Positions 49,155 through 60,324 are shown, counted from the stretch's first letter. The stretch: 64,000 bases of DNA from Meconema thalassinum (GCA_946902985.2 OX336392.1:18078716-18142715); one strand, 5' to 3'. The notes: a model not told the origin generated them from the letters alone. Made by a program: numbers and translations.

Positions 49155-52100
49155 TTTTTATTTTTTTTAGTCGTTTCGGCCATCAATGGACCACGATGTT
49201 CTTCACTCATATGATCACTGTAAAGCTTGTTTTCTTGTCTGCCAGTAGATCTTCATTCTTGACGAATGTTCAGCTCTCCTTTCTTCCGTCCACTTGCAGT
49301 GAGGGCGAGGCATCACAGATGTTAAAGGGTGTAGATTACTGGTTGATTTAACCGCCTTTCTGAACAGGTTCCTATCCCAAACCAGAGTTTGATTGATTCG
49401 AGCTTCTGTTAGGTCCTTTTTAACTTGCATCGATCATTTACAATAGGAATTTTTTTTAGAGATTGATGAGTGGATTCGATATGAAAGTCGATGATGCTCC
49501 ATCCGCTCCAAATGTCCAAAGAAAGACATTCTCCTTTTTCTCATCGCACTCACCAAATCTTCTATATGTTCAAATAATTCATTGTTATGTCTTCTTCTGT
49601 AAGTACCATTATCATTAACAGGTCCTAATATTTTCCTTAGAATTTTCCGATCCTTAAGTTCTAATTTTCTCAATGGGCCTTTGTTTGTCATCTGTGAGCA
49701 TTCTGCAGCATACAGTGCTGACGGCCTAATTACTGTATTATAATGACAAAGTTTGACATTCCGGGACAAGCTTTTACTTTTGTAAATGTTTTTGCAGGTT
49801 TGAAAGGCACCTTCCAATTTGTTACATCTGCTCTCAATAGCAGCTATTTCTGAATTATTAGGGGTAATCCATTCGCCTAGGTATTTAAATTTTCGGACTT
49901 TTTTGATTTTTTGCAGACCAATCGTGATGAATTTTGAGGCATCTTTGACATTTGTGATAAAATTAGTTTTATGGAAGGCCACTTTAAGTCCAGTTTAAGC
50001 AGCTATGATTTGTAGTTTATTAAGTTGGTCAGTGGCCTCTTCCATTGAATTAGCGAACAAAGCAATGTCATCTGCAAAAGCGAGACAGTTTATATTCAGG
50101 TCTTCTTTTTTATAACCAATTCGAATACCATAATTATTTGGTAAGATTGTTAACCATTCTCTTATAATTTTTTCCAAGACACAGTTGAACAGCATCGGTG
50201 ATCCCAGATCACCTTGTCTACAGCCAGTCTTGATTGCAAAGGCTTCGGACAATTCACCACGAAATTTGACCTTAGAAATGGTGTTTTCTAAGCTTGCTTT
50301 GAACAAATTAATTGATTTATTGTCTAGACCAAACTCACGTAAGGTGTTAATTATTGTGTCTCTATGAATGCAATCATAAGCCTTTTGAAAGTCCACAAAA
50401 ATCACAACATAAGGTTTAGATCGTACCGTACAGTAGGAAATTATGGTCTTAATGTTATGAATTTGTTCAGGACAGGATCTTGATTTCCTGAACCCAGCTT
50501 GATATTCCCCTAACTGACGGTCTAATATCGGTTCTGCTCTGTTCAGAAGAGCCCTTGCAAATATTTTGTACGTTACCGATACCAGTGAAATACCTCTATA
50601 ATTATTTGGGTCGGATTTATCCCCTTTCTTATGTATAGGATGAATGATAGCAGAAGTCCAATCCTCCGGCAACTTTTCACTATGCCATATTTCTTCAATG
50701 GTTTTCTGGAGACAAATGATGGAGTCATTATCTGCATATTTCCATAATTCAGCCACAATACTATCCTCCCCAGAGGCTTTATTATTTTTTAGCGCCTTGA
50801 TGATTTGTGTTATTTCTTCGACGGAGGGTGGTGAACTGTCGTGGTATGCAACGCTAGGATAGAAAGCAAGTTGTTCAGTAGGTATGTCCGTGTTCAAAAG
50901 GGTTTCAAAATATTCTCCAAAAGCTTTAGCGCAGTCTTTATTATTGAGATTAAGTTTACCATCAGATCCTCGGATGTGAAGAGTAGGGGCGACGTATTTG
51001 GACAGTTGGTGTTTAAAAGTTTGATAGAAATCCCTTGTTTTGTGCCTTTGAAAATCATCTTCAATTTGAATAATTTGAGATTTGTGGAAATTTCTTTTTG
51101 CCAATTTTAAAATTTTACAAGTTTCTTTCCTGATGCAGAGAAAGTTCTCAAGGTTCACATCGTCTTTCTTGTTATTCCACTTGATCCAAGCTTTTCTTCT
51201 TTCCTCTATTGCGTGATCACATTGACCGTTCCACCAAGGATGCTTGCACGTTCTATCAAGAGGAATGGATTCCGAAGCCGCAGTAACAATGGCGTTCCTT
51301 AAAGTAAACCATGTTCCATCTTTTGGTTTGTTGTGGAGTGTTTCCGCAAAAGTGTTGTTATTTGACTTCAGACCACCGATGTTGTACTTTTGCGTTTTCA
51401 TTCCCTTTTCAACATTCACTCTATTGTTCCTAAACGGAATACCTTTCATTTTAATAAGGGACAGATAATGATCTGAGTCTATATTCGCATTACGCAGGAC
51501 CTTCACATTTTGGATTTCACGATCTGATTTTTTTGATATTGCCACATGATCCAGTTGAAATTCACCCATAAGTGGATTTGGATGTCTCCATGTCTTTGCT
51601 TTCCGAGGAAGATGTTTAAACGCAGTAGATTTCAAAACTAGGTTGTTATTTTTGCAGGTGTCAATCAGCCGTTCGCCATTTTTGTTTGTTCGTTTATGTG
51701 CAGGATAGTTTCCAACTATATTCCTAAACTTTTTCTCTCTTCCTACTTGGGCGTTAAAATCACCGAGTAGGATGGTGGTGCGATGCGCTGGAATATTGTC
51801 AATCACGTCTTCTAATTGTTCCCATATTATATTAGTTTGCTCTCGGTCTTTCTTGTTTGACACGTTCGTCGGTGCATGAAAATTGACCACGGTGTAGGCT
51901 TTATTAAGTGATCTAAATGACAATGTGGATAGTCTTCCATTGAATGATGTAAAATCCAGCACTGAATCAACAGCTTTCTTGTGGACTATAAAACCTGTAC
52001 CAAGATGAGGGATGTTCGGTGTAACACTTGTGCCAGGTATTCCTTTATAAATTCTGAATCCTTGAGACTCAAAAGCTTCTTCATCACAAAATCGTGTTTC

Positions 52101-52740
52101 TTGCAATGCAGCGATGACAATGTTATGTTTCTCAAGAACATCCAATGTTTGCTTTAGTTTTCCTATCTGAAGGAGTGAGTTTATGTTAATTGTTGCTAAG
52201 TACATAATATATTTCTTCTTACATGACATTGCAGGCTCCCCAGACTCCGCAGGCCTACTAACTCCACAATACGTGGAGGTGGATTTATTACCACTTGGGT
52301 AATTACCACCTGGGGTAGATAATCCAATACTTTGTGTTTCCATCATGAGTGAAGAAAAGAATTGAGAAAGGCTATCCCGAAGGATAGCGGGGTTATAACT
52401 GATGAGGTAGTAAGCCTCCCAGTATTAAAATCAGCCGCCCAATCTGGAACAGACGCTGTTTGTAGCCGCTCAATCTGAGACAGACGCTACCCTGATATGT
52501 GTGGACCACATACCTTTTACTCCTAATCTCCCGAGCACAAGGAGGCCCCTTCCGCCATTATTACTGTACCGCAGTTCAACCGCTCCACCAACAATGCCGT
52601 AGAGGACTTCACCGTAACCCTGGCAAGGGACCCTTACAAGGTACTACCAGCCGGGTCAGCTGGACCTAGGTTTTTTAACGAGGTGTTACTCCTCCGACTC
52701 CTCCTTCCCCATTTCTTGCGAATAGGGCCCCGGACTTGCC
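49155..52740 (-). mobile_element. Nearly full-length non-LTR retrotransposon inserted in a minisatellite
   Basis: The element is about 3.6 kb on the minus strand: a 5' leader of about 390 bp (52347-52740), one long frame (52346-49215), a short 3' region and an A-rich tail (ctaaaaaaaataaaaa at about 49155-49170). The same 29-bp minisatellite lies on both sides. taccgtattgcaat (49141-49154) and accggtatagtgcaat (52741-52756) look like an imperfect target duplication. Confidence 0.85.
49215..52346 (-). pseudogene. Endonuclease/reverse transcriptase of a LINE, two nonsense codons
   Basis: A single frame of 1044 codons runs from the ATG at 52346 to a stop at 49215. It is broken by TAA at 49995-49997 (codon 784) and TGA at 49434-49436 (codon 971), with no frameshift. 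The N-terminal part is an apurinic-type endonuclease: QETR about 82-85, GDFNAQVG about 195-202, DHVAI about 266-270, SDHY about 291-294. The reverse transcriptase follows: NNYRGISL about 581-588, VDFQKAYD about 651-658, CRQGD about 709-713 and the catalytic FADD at 757-760. After the first stop come the thumb-like KFKYLGEWI region and HLERMEHHRLSYRI. After the second comes a tail with DRNLFRKAV and WTEERRAEHSSRMK. No RNase H is visible. A single frame with this tail suggests an RTE-like clade, but clade assignment needs a tree. The endonuclease and RT catalytic residues are intact, so this is a recently inactivated copy. Confidence 0.9.
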
Positions 52741-52747
52741 ACCGGTA

Positions 52748-52870
52748 TAGTGCAATATGTATCGTAATAATGGATTTCGTAACCATGGTTTTATTACAAT
52801 GTCCACCGCAACCATGGCTTTATTAACAACTGTTTTATTACATTGTGTTTCGTAACTACGGTTATATTAA
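52748..52870 (+). repeat. Minisatellite, ~29-bp unit, right part
   Basis: tatcgtaataatggatttcg, accatggttttattacaatg and tttcgtaactacggttatat are the same unit family as 48710-49147, so the two stretches were one array before the LINE insertion. It ends at a TTAA (52867-52870). Confidence 0.8.
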
Positions 52871-53306
52871 CCCGAAAGATCCACCCTGTTTTCTTCAAGT
52901 TTTTTTTGAAAATTATTTCCTGACAGGCAGCGGTATCGCTGCTGTAAACAATACAACGCGGGAATCATTTCTCTTTGTACATATCGATGTGTTTTAGTTC
53001 CGTGAATAACTGGATTAGTAATAAGTATTCTTTCAACACGCTGCAGTCAGCTTACTTCGCGTGCATGCCATCTTTTGAAGTTGTGTTTCTTTACGTTCTT
53101 AGTCGATGCTAAAGTATCTAAACTCTTTGAATGAAGAGGAAACAAGTAAGGTTTTAACGCTGAGAGTGAATTTTCGACTGATAACAACGACTTTGAAAAT
53201 TTTCCAATACGAATTATTAAAAAAAGTTATTTTTTCAATGAATTTAATACAAATAAGTTTTAAATATTTAAGGTCCTGCTACGAAAAAACATTAACATTC
53301 TAAAAC
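52871..53306. other. No gene; possible piggyBac-like left end
   Basis: The stretch begins with cccgaaagat directly after TTAA. A 65-codon frame at 53106-53303 has no recognisable domain. See findings for the possible partner end at 54946-54959. Confidence 0.3.
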
Positions 53307-53460
53307 AAGTAGTTCCGTGAAGAACTATTCAGCCTATTTTCATATATCCTACTTATGTCAATTGCCTCTATCAACATACAAAATTTCAGTGTGATTGCTG
53401 TAATAGATTCGTAGATATTGAGAGCCGTCTAAATATTTCGGATGGTCGCCATGTTGGATT

Positions 53461-53795
53461 TTACCATTTCAAATGATCTTGTTGACTTCATCGTTATGCT
53501 TTGGTCTACCGTTATGCGTTACGGTTACGTAGTGTATGACGTCTTCATGTTGTTCAGTGCATATGCACCGAGTCTGAGTTTACTCCTGGGGTCTGGCGTT
53601 ATGCGATACGGAGACGGCGAGTGCGTGCCGTCATGCAGCAGAGTGCACCTCCCACTCTCCGTTCCCCGCGCGGGAAGCCTAAGTTAATGGGTAATGGAGT
53701 CTGTTGAAAGAGCCTTTCTAACATGTGTAGCATTTGTAGCATGCGTCATTTGAAATATTATAAAGTCTAGTCCCTCAGACTGACTGTATCTTTTT
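53461..53795 (+). repeat. MITE-like insert, copy 1 (inside element E)
   Basis: The insert interrupts a unit that is continuous at about 54208-54225 (ggattttaatatatgtaggc). Its two ends, aaatgatcttgttgacttca and ataaagtctagtccctcaga, match the two ends of 60770-61080 in reverse orientation. The ends carry short inverted words (atttcaaatgat/gtcatttgaaat). TA on both sides of the insert is compatible with a TA-type duplication. Confidence 0.6.
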
Positions 53796-54771
53796 TATAT
53801 ATAGGCCTTACTTCTACATGAAGAGTATTGCGTAAGTGTTTTATTTAAACTTCAATCGCATGATTAGGACACAAGAAATAAAAAACGAGATTTTAAAATT
53901 TCGCTCAGCCACCATTTTGTGGTTATGAAAATAATTTAAATCAATTAGATGCCAGTGGATTCAAATTTATATAATCATATGCCGTACCAAGTTTCACTGC
54001 GCTCGAATGGTAAAATCGTGAGAAACAACCATTTGAATTTTTAAATTTTGCATCGCCGTCATGTTGGATTTGTGGTCACCAGGCTATTGAACGTCTCATA
54101 TGTGAACTTATGCTTATAGCCTCTATACACATACAAAATTTCAAGTTGGTTGCTGTCCTAAATTAATAGATATTGAGAACCGTCTAAATATTTCGGATGG
54201 TCGCCATGTTGGATTTTAATATATGTAGGCCATAGTAGTATGTACTATTAGCTGAATATTATTGTGTACGTTCATTATTAAAACGTTGACTTCGATCGCA
54301 CGATTTGAACACAAGAAATAAAAACATAATTTTGAAATTTCGCACAGCCACCATCATACGGTTATGTAAACAATTGAACTAAATTAGATATCAGTGCATT
54401 GCAATTTATATAATCATTTGCTATACCAAGTTTCACTGCGATCGGATGCTGAAATCGAGAGAAAAATCTATTTTAATGTTTCAATTTCGCTTGGCCGCCA
54501 TGTTCGTTTTGTAGTTAAGAGGTTTTTGAAAGTCACATACGCAAACGTCTAGTATTGCCCTTTATCACCGTACAAAATTTCAGGGTATTATGAGTAATAG
54601 TTTCGGAGATATAGAATGCCGGTGATTTCGCACAGCCGCCATGTTGGATTGGTGAGACGTAATAAAATTTGAATGGCACGATCGGGGTCGGCCAAAATAG
54701 TACTATGAACTTACTGAGTTTTGATTGGAATCGCTCCAGCCGTTTAGAAGTTATTGGTGGGGGGCAAACAA

Positions 54772-54823
54772 ACAAACAAACAAACAAACAAACAAACAAA
54801 CAAACAAACACACACACACACAT
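54772..54823 (+). repeat. (AAAC)n and (CA)n microsatellite within element E
   Basis: About ten aaac units are followed by several ca units, after a G run. This is the simple-repeat component of element E copy 3. Confidence 0.95.
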
Positions 54824-54984
54824 GGACATAAGGTGATCTCATAAGCCTATTTTTCCATATATGGAAATAAGCCAGAAATAGAGGTAGGATATAATTTTCA
54901 TCACATACAGTACCGTACTTGTATTTTCACGAAACTTCTTTTGGCATCGAACGGGTTAAGTGGGTTGGTTATTCCTTAGTTAAG

Positions 54985-55195
54985 GGGCTGCGACTACGCG
55001 GTCATTTAGCCCCGTGTACTTGGGGTGTGTGTAGAATCTGCCTGATAACCCGTGTTAATTGAGATGGATGTATTAGTCTGTAATTCAGGTAAGGACTGCA
55101 GACGGTCAATTTCAAGTAGTAGTTCCTAATTTTGCTACCAAATGCTACCATCAACGTTACCTACCTGTGAACTTGGCTACTAGATACCAGCGCAA
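54985..55195 (+). repeat. Dispersed repeat Q, copy 2
   Basis: gccccgtgtacttggggtgt, gatggatgtattagtctgta and agtagttcctaattttgcta correspond, inverted, to 42928-43110. The piece ccccgtgtactttggtgtg recurs again around 59460 (minus) and 59628 (plus). Confidence 0.65.
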
Positions 55196-55206
55196 CCAGC
55201 AACTGG

Positions 55207-55352
55207 CAACGAACGTTGGAGCTTCCCCTCCGAAGGAAGGCATACTGAGGGATTTTTAACGCTCTTAAAAATTTCGACGTCTTCAGTCGGGTTTGAACCC
55301 ACGATCTTGGGCATAGAAGCTCAGCATGCTACCGACTACGCCACCGAAGCCG
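55207..55352 (-). repeat. tRNA-derived SINE, family A, truncated
   Basis: On the minus strand the head ggcgtagtcggtagcatg (box A) and gtgggtttgaaccc (box B) are well kept. The body ends at tatgccttccttcggagg, so the tail present at 27148-27300 is missing. Confidence 0.82.
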
Positions 55353-55394
55353 ATTTCCCACAGAGACAGATGTATAACTGAATGTGATCTCGTG

Positions 55395-55540
55395 CAGTGG
55401 CGTAGTCATGGCAACCTCTGATGTTTTGGCATTTTCTTATAATTGCGAAATAATTTTGCTCATCCCTTGGCGTAATGGTGGGACATAACAAAAATTATTT
55501 CAGACAAACGTTTTAGGTAATTATTGGGGGAATATTGTCC
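55395..55540 (+). repeat. Transposon-end repeat, shared with 43110-43215
   Basis: It opens with cagtggcgtag, a common hAT-type terminus. It continues with ttataattgcgaaataattt, the following ttggcgtaatgg stretch and cagacaaacgtt, which match 43118-43195 in the same orientation. Confidence 0.5.
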
Positions 55541-55920
55541 ATTTTATACGGTTTTGATATTGTGCCTATTAAGAAAGATATGATTACTGTTTCCCGAAAA
55601 ACCCACTTTCTTTCACCCCTATGGTCAATGGTTGGTGCTATCAAAAAACCTTTTAAACATAAAGTTTTGGCACTTATTCGACACATAGTATGAATTTTGA
55701 ATGGATTCGATATTTCACGTATTAAGAGAGTTATAGCGATATTTCACTATTTCGAAAAAGCCCCACCCCATTTTCACCCCCTTCGACCGATTGTGCCCAT
55801 TAACGGACTCGACCGAGATTTTAAAGGGATACATATTATGTAAAAAATTCGAAGTTTTTGGTGCAAAATTACGGCAGTTATCGTGTCCACAAGAAACTGA
55901 TATATATACATATATACATA

Positions 55921-56426
55921 GTGACGTAGAAGGCATTGAGACGAGTAATTTGATATAGGACACAGAGGGTAGCAAGTGTCCGGAAATACCTTAAAAGTGA
56001 ACCACAACTGTTAAACACATGAAGTCATCAGGTGACGACTCAGCTCAAGCGTTCAGGCCCGTGCTCCCTTAAGTTATACGCACTCGAAAGCAAACGTTGA
56101 ATACCATATCACTCTGATTCCGTGTCTTAGTGTCAACAAGCAATCTGCTTCCACTTGAAAGGAGAAGAGAGATAACAAAGAAAGTTGATGGATAGGCCCC
56201 GCGCCCAAGTCGCACACGCAGTCTCGGAGCCAGAGTGATATGACATTCAACGTTCGCTTTGGATGCTTTCAAATGCGTAAAACAGCACGGGCCTGATCGC
56301 TCGAGCGTAGTCATCACCTGATGACGTCATATGTTTAACAGTTGTGGTTCACTTTTAAGGTATTTCCGGACACTTGCGACCCTAATTGTCCCATATCAAA
56401 TTTCTTGTCTCAATGCCATCTACGTC
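55921..56426. mobile_element. Foldback element, two 202-bp arms around a 102-bp spacer
   Basis: Arms 55921-56122 and 56225-56426 are inverted copies at high but imperfect identity. Shared blocks include gacgtag/ctacgtc outer ends, aagtgtccggaaatacctta, aagtgaaccacaactgttaa, tcaggcccgtgct and catatcactctg. The right arm keeps a palindromic atgacgtcat (56321-56330) that is mutated in the left arm. No frame inside codes for a protein. It may be a MITE or an hpRNA source. Confidence 0.82.
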
Positions 56427-58849
56427 CCTACAGAGAGTTTTAAACGTTAATAAGAATCACCCTGTATATTGAACCCTTGTAAAGAAGCATATGAGACTCA
56501 GTTTCGGGGGGTGTAACAGTCCATTTCGTTAAGTTGTTGTTAAGCGCTTCTTATAACATGCAGGGTACCATATAACAAAATAACATGCAGGAAGAAGTGA
56601 ATACCAGGGTTAAAACATATGAATTTAATAACAGATCAACTATTTACAATACAACAAAACAAACAAGGTCTCCCAAATGACTCCCACTTGAATAAAAAAA
56701 ACTGCCAAACTTAGGCCTAATCTCAGGAGAGATTGTAAACAGCTGGACCAAATGTCCCAAATTACTACAATGACAATGTGCGTGTGCGGCTGTTCTACAT
56801 GCGTTACGATGTGTACAAATTAATGCGAGATCCGTTACCATCCAGTACACCTTCAGAGGACGAATCTGCATTGTCTAGAGCTAGACAGACACGGGGAACC
56901 AACTAAACACTAATTAAATTAATCCGACACTTCCTACACTAAATAAAACAACAATAATTTCCGCATGAAATTGGAATCAAAGAACTGCCGAAGCAAACAA
57001 CATTAACGCCTAAAATTACGACTTTTCAAATCAACACAAGTAAATTAACACGTGACCAAACAAGAAAAATACACATATGGCCAATTGCCATTTTTACAAG
57101 AAAATACACAAGTACGCCCAATGGTGTCACAACAGACAAAACTAACAATGAAATGAGTCATAGAAATCACTAGGCTCAGGGCCAACATGTACATCATAAA
57201 ACCATATTCCATTCATACGATATGCGGTAATCCGTAACGGACATGGCGAACTCCCAATTCATTATGGTCCAATGACCATCACAAAAGAACAGGTTTGCTA
57301 CTGATAGCTTACAGGGTCAGTCGGTCAGCTGGACTGCCTAAAAGATGAATCACCAGACATAGACGGGCGCTAAGTGGAATCCGCACATCTGTCAACCCAC
57401 GTGTCAATAACCTCGACCTGCCTTGGCACTGATTCGAGTCTCGAAGAAGCGTGCTCCCAAAAGCACATAATATACGTGTGTGTGTCAGAATACAATATCT
57501 CAGCATTTCCCAAGGAAATCCAAGAATCAGCACTGGACAAGGTACAGTAGCCTCTGAGAATGCTCTGCATTTCCATAAAATACAACCACAGTATTTGAGG
57601 GCGGTAGCACCTTCTACCCCTCATCACGAAGAATCAATACACACACCTGACACAAGAACACACACAGAATCACACGCATGGGTTTGACAGAAACCTGAAA
57701 TAAAAGACATAAAATATTTTCCACCAACTTGCGCTCCCAATCTAGTCCGTGACTAAAGAACCTGAAAAGGACTAAAAAAAACTCAAAAAAAATAGAACTA
57801 AGGTGTTCTACAGTGACATCTTAATTTGTTGCGCTCGGCAACCCTAGTATGAATAAAAACCTGTTCGTAAAACATCTTACAATATTTACCCCCTTTTTCT
57901 ACAAAAAAAAATGAACTTGAATAAAGCACCACTTGTCGACCGTGACGAGTTTCGCATTCGCATGGATAAAATCAAATACACACGCCGTGTACACTAAATA
58001 TGACTCATAAGAAAATACACAATCAAACAACTTTGGCCACGTGCCAACGTACATTTAAAGATAACAGTGTCGGCACACAAAAAAAATCTAAATACAAGAA
58101 AAACAATGAATAAAATATTTACAACGTTCCAGCGTCTAATCTAACTACATATTGAGTAAATCAATGGTTTGTACATCACCGTTGCAGCTTGTAGAACTTA
58201 ACCTCCATCCCAGAACATTTCCCTACGGGAAATCTAGTCGTCCATCGTCGACGTATTGGTAGAGGCGATGCACTTCATTCCATCACACGACCTTTCAGCA
58301 GACATCTTGGCGTAGCTTCTTGGAAAGAAATGTTCAAAGTTATTAGTTTGCCTAGCTAGAATCGCTATGAGCTACTGACCTTCACTCACAATAATGTCCT
58401 AGGCGATTACTTAACGTAGAACTGGCCCTATCTCAGCATTTGCTTATCACACGCACATATACGTCACACAAAAATATAATACAAAAATGTACATAAGTTA
58501 CACTCTTCAATCTCAACGCAACTGGCTTCAAACAAGTCTCAAATATATCTATCACGCAGCGCTTATCTCGACTAGAGATCTTCACCGCTAAGCGTGAACT
58601 CTGCTCCCTTGAGCACAAAATGAAATGTTTGTCAAACAGACGTGAAGTATGCTCACTAGAGCTTGATAAATCGTGACGCAAACTGGCGTGAAGGTTTCTC
58701 ACCAGAGCTCAATAAAGTTGTGTCCCAAACAGCTCATCACCGATCAATTTATATGAAACTGACAGAATGGGGTAGGGTGGGGACAATTCGTGAAAATAAT
58801 CTGTAGTTTTCACCTCACAAACTTGGGACTAGTATCAATCTTCTTCTTT
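56427..58849. other. No supportable gene
   Basis: This is AT-rich sequence without recognisable repeats or domains apart from runs of A. The open frames are below 90 codons. Confidence 0.45.
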
Positions 58850-59077
58850 TCATCCAAACGTCTCAATGGACTTATGCGGAATTATATCGTATCGGCGGTT
58901 CTTTAGATACGCGTTTTCGCGCCTTTTTCTAAGGTACGCGATCCACCGCGTGGCTTTGGCTTCCTCTCTCCTGATTTGCTGATTCAATCGTGGATCGGTT
59001 AGAACTTCACTTCTGACACTCCCATAATGACGCCGATTGAGGTGCGCGTTGGTATAGAATTTGTCCTTGAACTCGGC
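58850..59077 (-). pseudogene. Open, basic coding-like remnant, unidentified
   Basis: Between a TAA at 59078-59080 and a TGA at 58850-58852 the minus strand is open for 75 codons without any Met. The peptide is strongly basic and helical-looking (AEFKDKFYTNAHLNRR near the start, DPRLNQQIRREEAKATRW in the middle, LRKRRENAYLKNRRYD near the end). The CpG-rich codon use differs from the AT-rich surroundings. Just upstream of the TAA the frame reads ATG ACC GGT, so a single nonsense codon may separate a start from the rest. It could be a fragment of a retroelement Gag or of a host exon. I do not recognise the family. Confidence 0.3.
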
Positions 59078-59185
59078 TTAACCGGTCATCTTCAGGAATA
59101 ACTACCAAGCTGCTTCTGTTGTAATCGTTGCGACACACTACCTGACTCCCCTTTGTCAATTTCAACATGTACTGCCTGGGCATCA

Positions 59186-59203
59186 GTAATAATAATAATA
59201 ATA
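59186..59203 (+). repeat. (AAT)n microsatellite
   Basis: Short run of taa/aat units. Confidence 0.8.
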
Positions 59204-59439
59204 AAAATCATGAAGACTTATTGATCGACAAATCAATAAGGGTTCAATATATACATAAATTATGTATAAACCTTTTAACTGACGTTGGTTTTGGGGTCTG
59301 GGGGATGTGAAACGCGAAGATATGTCGAAATTTTCCGGAAGTCGAAACATGGTACCCATTGCAATAGTTAGCTTTCTAATGAAATCTACCTAAAACGCAC
59401 ACTAATACATACCCCACAACAATGCAGGTAATCGGACAA

Positions 59440-59660
59440 ATTCTACACACACCAAAGTACACGGGGCTGAAATGACCACGATGTTCAAGCCCCTGAAATG
59501 AAACAACAACAACAACAACAACAAAACAACAACAAAAAGCTGTTGGTTGAATGTTAAACCTATTTATACATGCGAGGGGGAAATGATGTAGTTGATTCGG
59601 TAATAGGCTTTGCGACATCGTTGCCCCGTGTACTTTGGTGTGAGTGGAATGTGTGTGAAT
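59440..59660. repeat. Two inverted repeat-Q ends flanking an (AAC)n tract
   Basis: attctacacacaccaaagta with cacggggc (59451-59478) faces gccccgtgtactttggtgtg (59623-59642). Between them is an (AAC)n tract at about 59500-59535. These are fragments of repeat Q in opposite orientations. Confidence 0.6.
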
Positions 59661-59699
59661 ACCAGTTTTATTGTCTTGGCTGTATTATTGTGTGTAGTT

Positions 59700-59985
59700 G
59701 TAATTCATATGAGGATTGGGAAAGAGGCGGCTGTGCCCTTAATTGAGGAACCATCCTGGCATTCGCCAGGAGTAGAAGTGGGGAAACCACGGAAAACCAC
59801 TTCCAGGATGGCTGAGGTGGGAATCGAACCCGCCCCTTTCCAGTTTTGCCTCACGAGGCTGAGTGTAGTTTACCCCGTTCTGGCAATCAGACCAGTATTA
59901 AATTTCATCACAGAGACGTGATTCGAACCCGGGCCTCAGCGGTGACAGCGCTAAGAGTGTTAGCAACTACGCAACGAGGCGGATT
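59700..59985 (-). repeat. tRNA-derived SINE, family B, with two tRNA-like heads
   Basis: On the minus strand a first head at about 59985-59905 has box-A-like cgttgcgtagttgctaacac and box B cccgggttcgaatcacg. A second box B (gcgggttcgattcccacc) lies near 59827, followed by the body catcctggaagtggttttcc and ggcgaatgccaggatgg. Two box-B copies suggest a dimeric or composite SINE. Confidence 0.75.
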
Positions 59986-60324
59986 GAGGGAGAAATATGA
60001 TTTTCCCAAATCCCCTCAATTTTGTCGGCTGAAGGTCAATACTCAGAAATCTCAGTCGTGTTTATGGTTTATCATAGCAGGAAAACCACGTGCTATATGT
60101 GCCTTTCTTCCAGTAAACCACGGCTCTCACTTCCTGTAATCAAAGGTTCGATGTGGAAATCTCGCATGGACATCAGACGTGAGAGACTTGTGTTAGATCG
60201 TATGTTACCATGATGGTGATGTCGAAATTACTAGGGCTCCAATTTTTTGGTAAATAAATATTTTCATGTAAATACATATTTTAAGCATTTTTCTATAAAT
60301 ACATAAATTCCTGCTTTTCACTTG

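Larger units (their letters stand above)
53307..54873 (+). mobile_element. Unclassified element family E, copy 3
   Basis: It starts aagtagttccgtgaagaact, then agcctattttcatatat. It has two and a half tandem units of about 430 bp, each with gatattgaga, ggatggtcgccatgttggat and ccaagtttcactgcg. It continues through ccagccgtttagaagttatt, a G run, (AAAC)n and (CA)n. It ends in the hairpin tatttttccatatatggaaa between cataagc and taagcc. The first unit is interrupted by a MITE-like insert at about 53461-53795. No coding frame is found. It is the best-preserved copy of the family here. Confidence 0.72.

Noticed and set aside
54533..54829. 98-codon frame with repeated Cys-Leu-Phe-Val
   Set aside because: It is the translation of the (AAAC)n microsatellite on the opposite strand.
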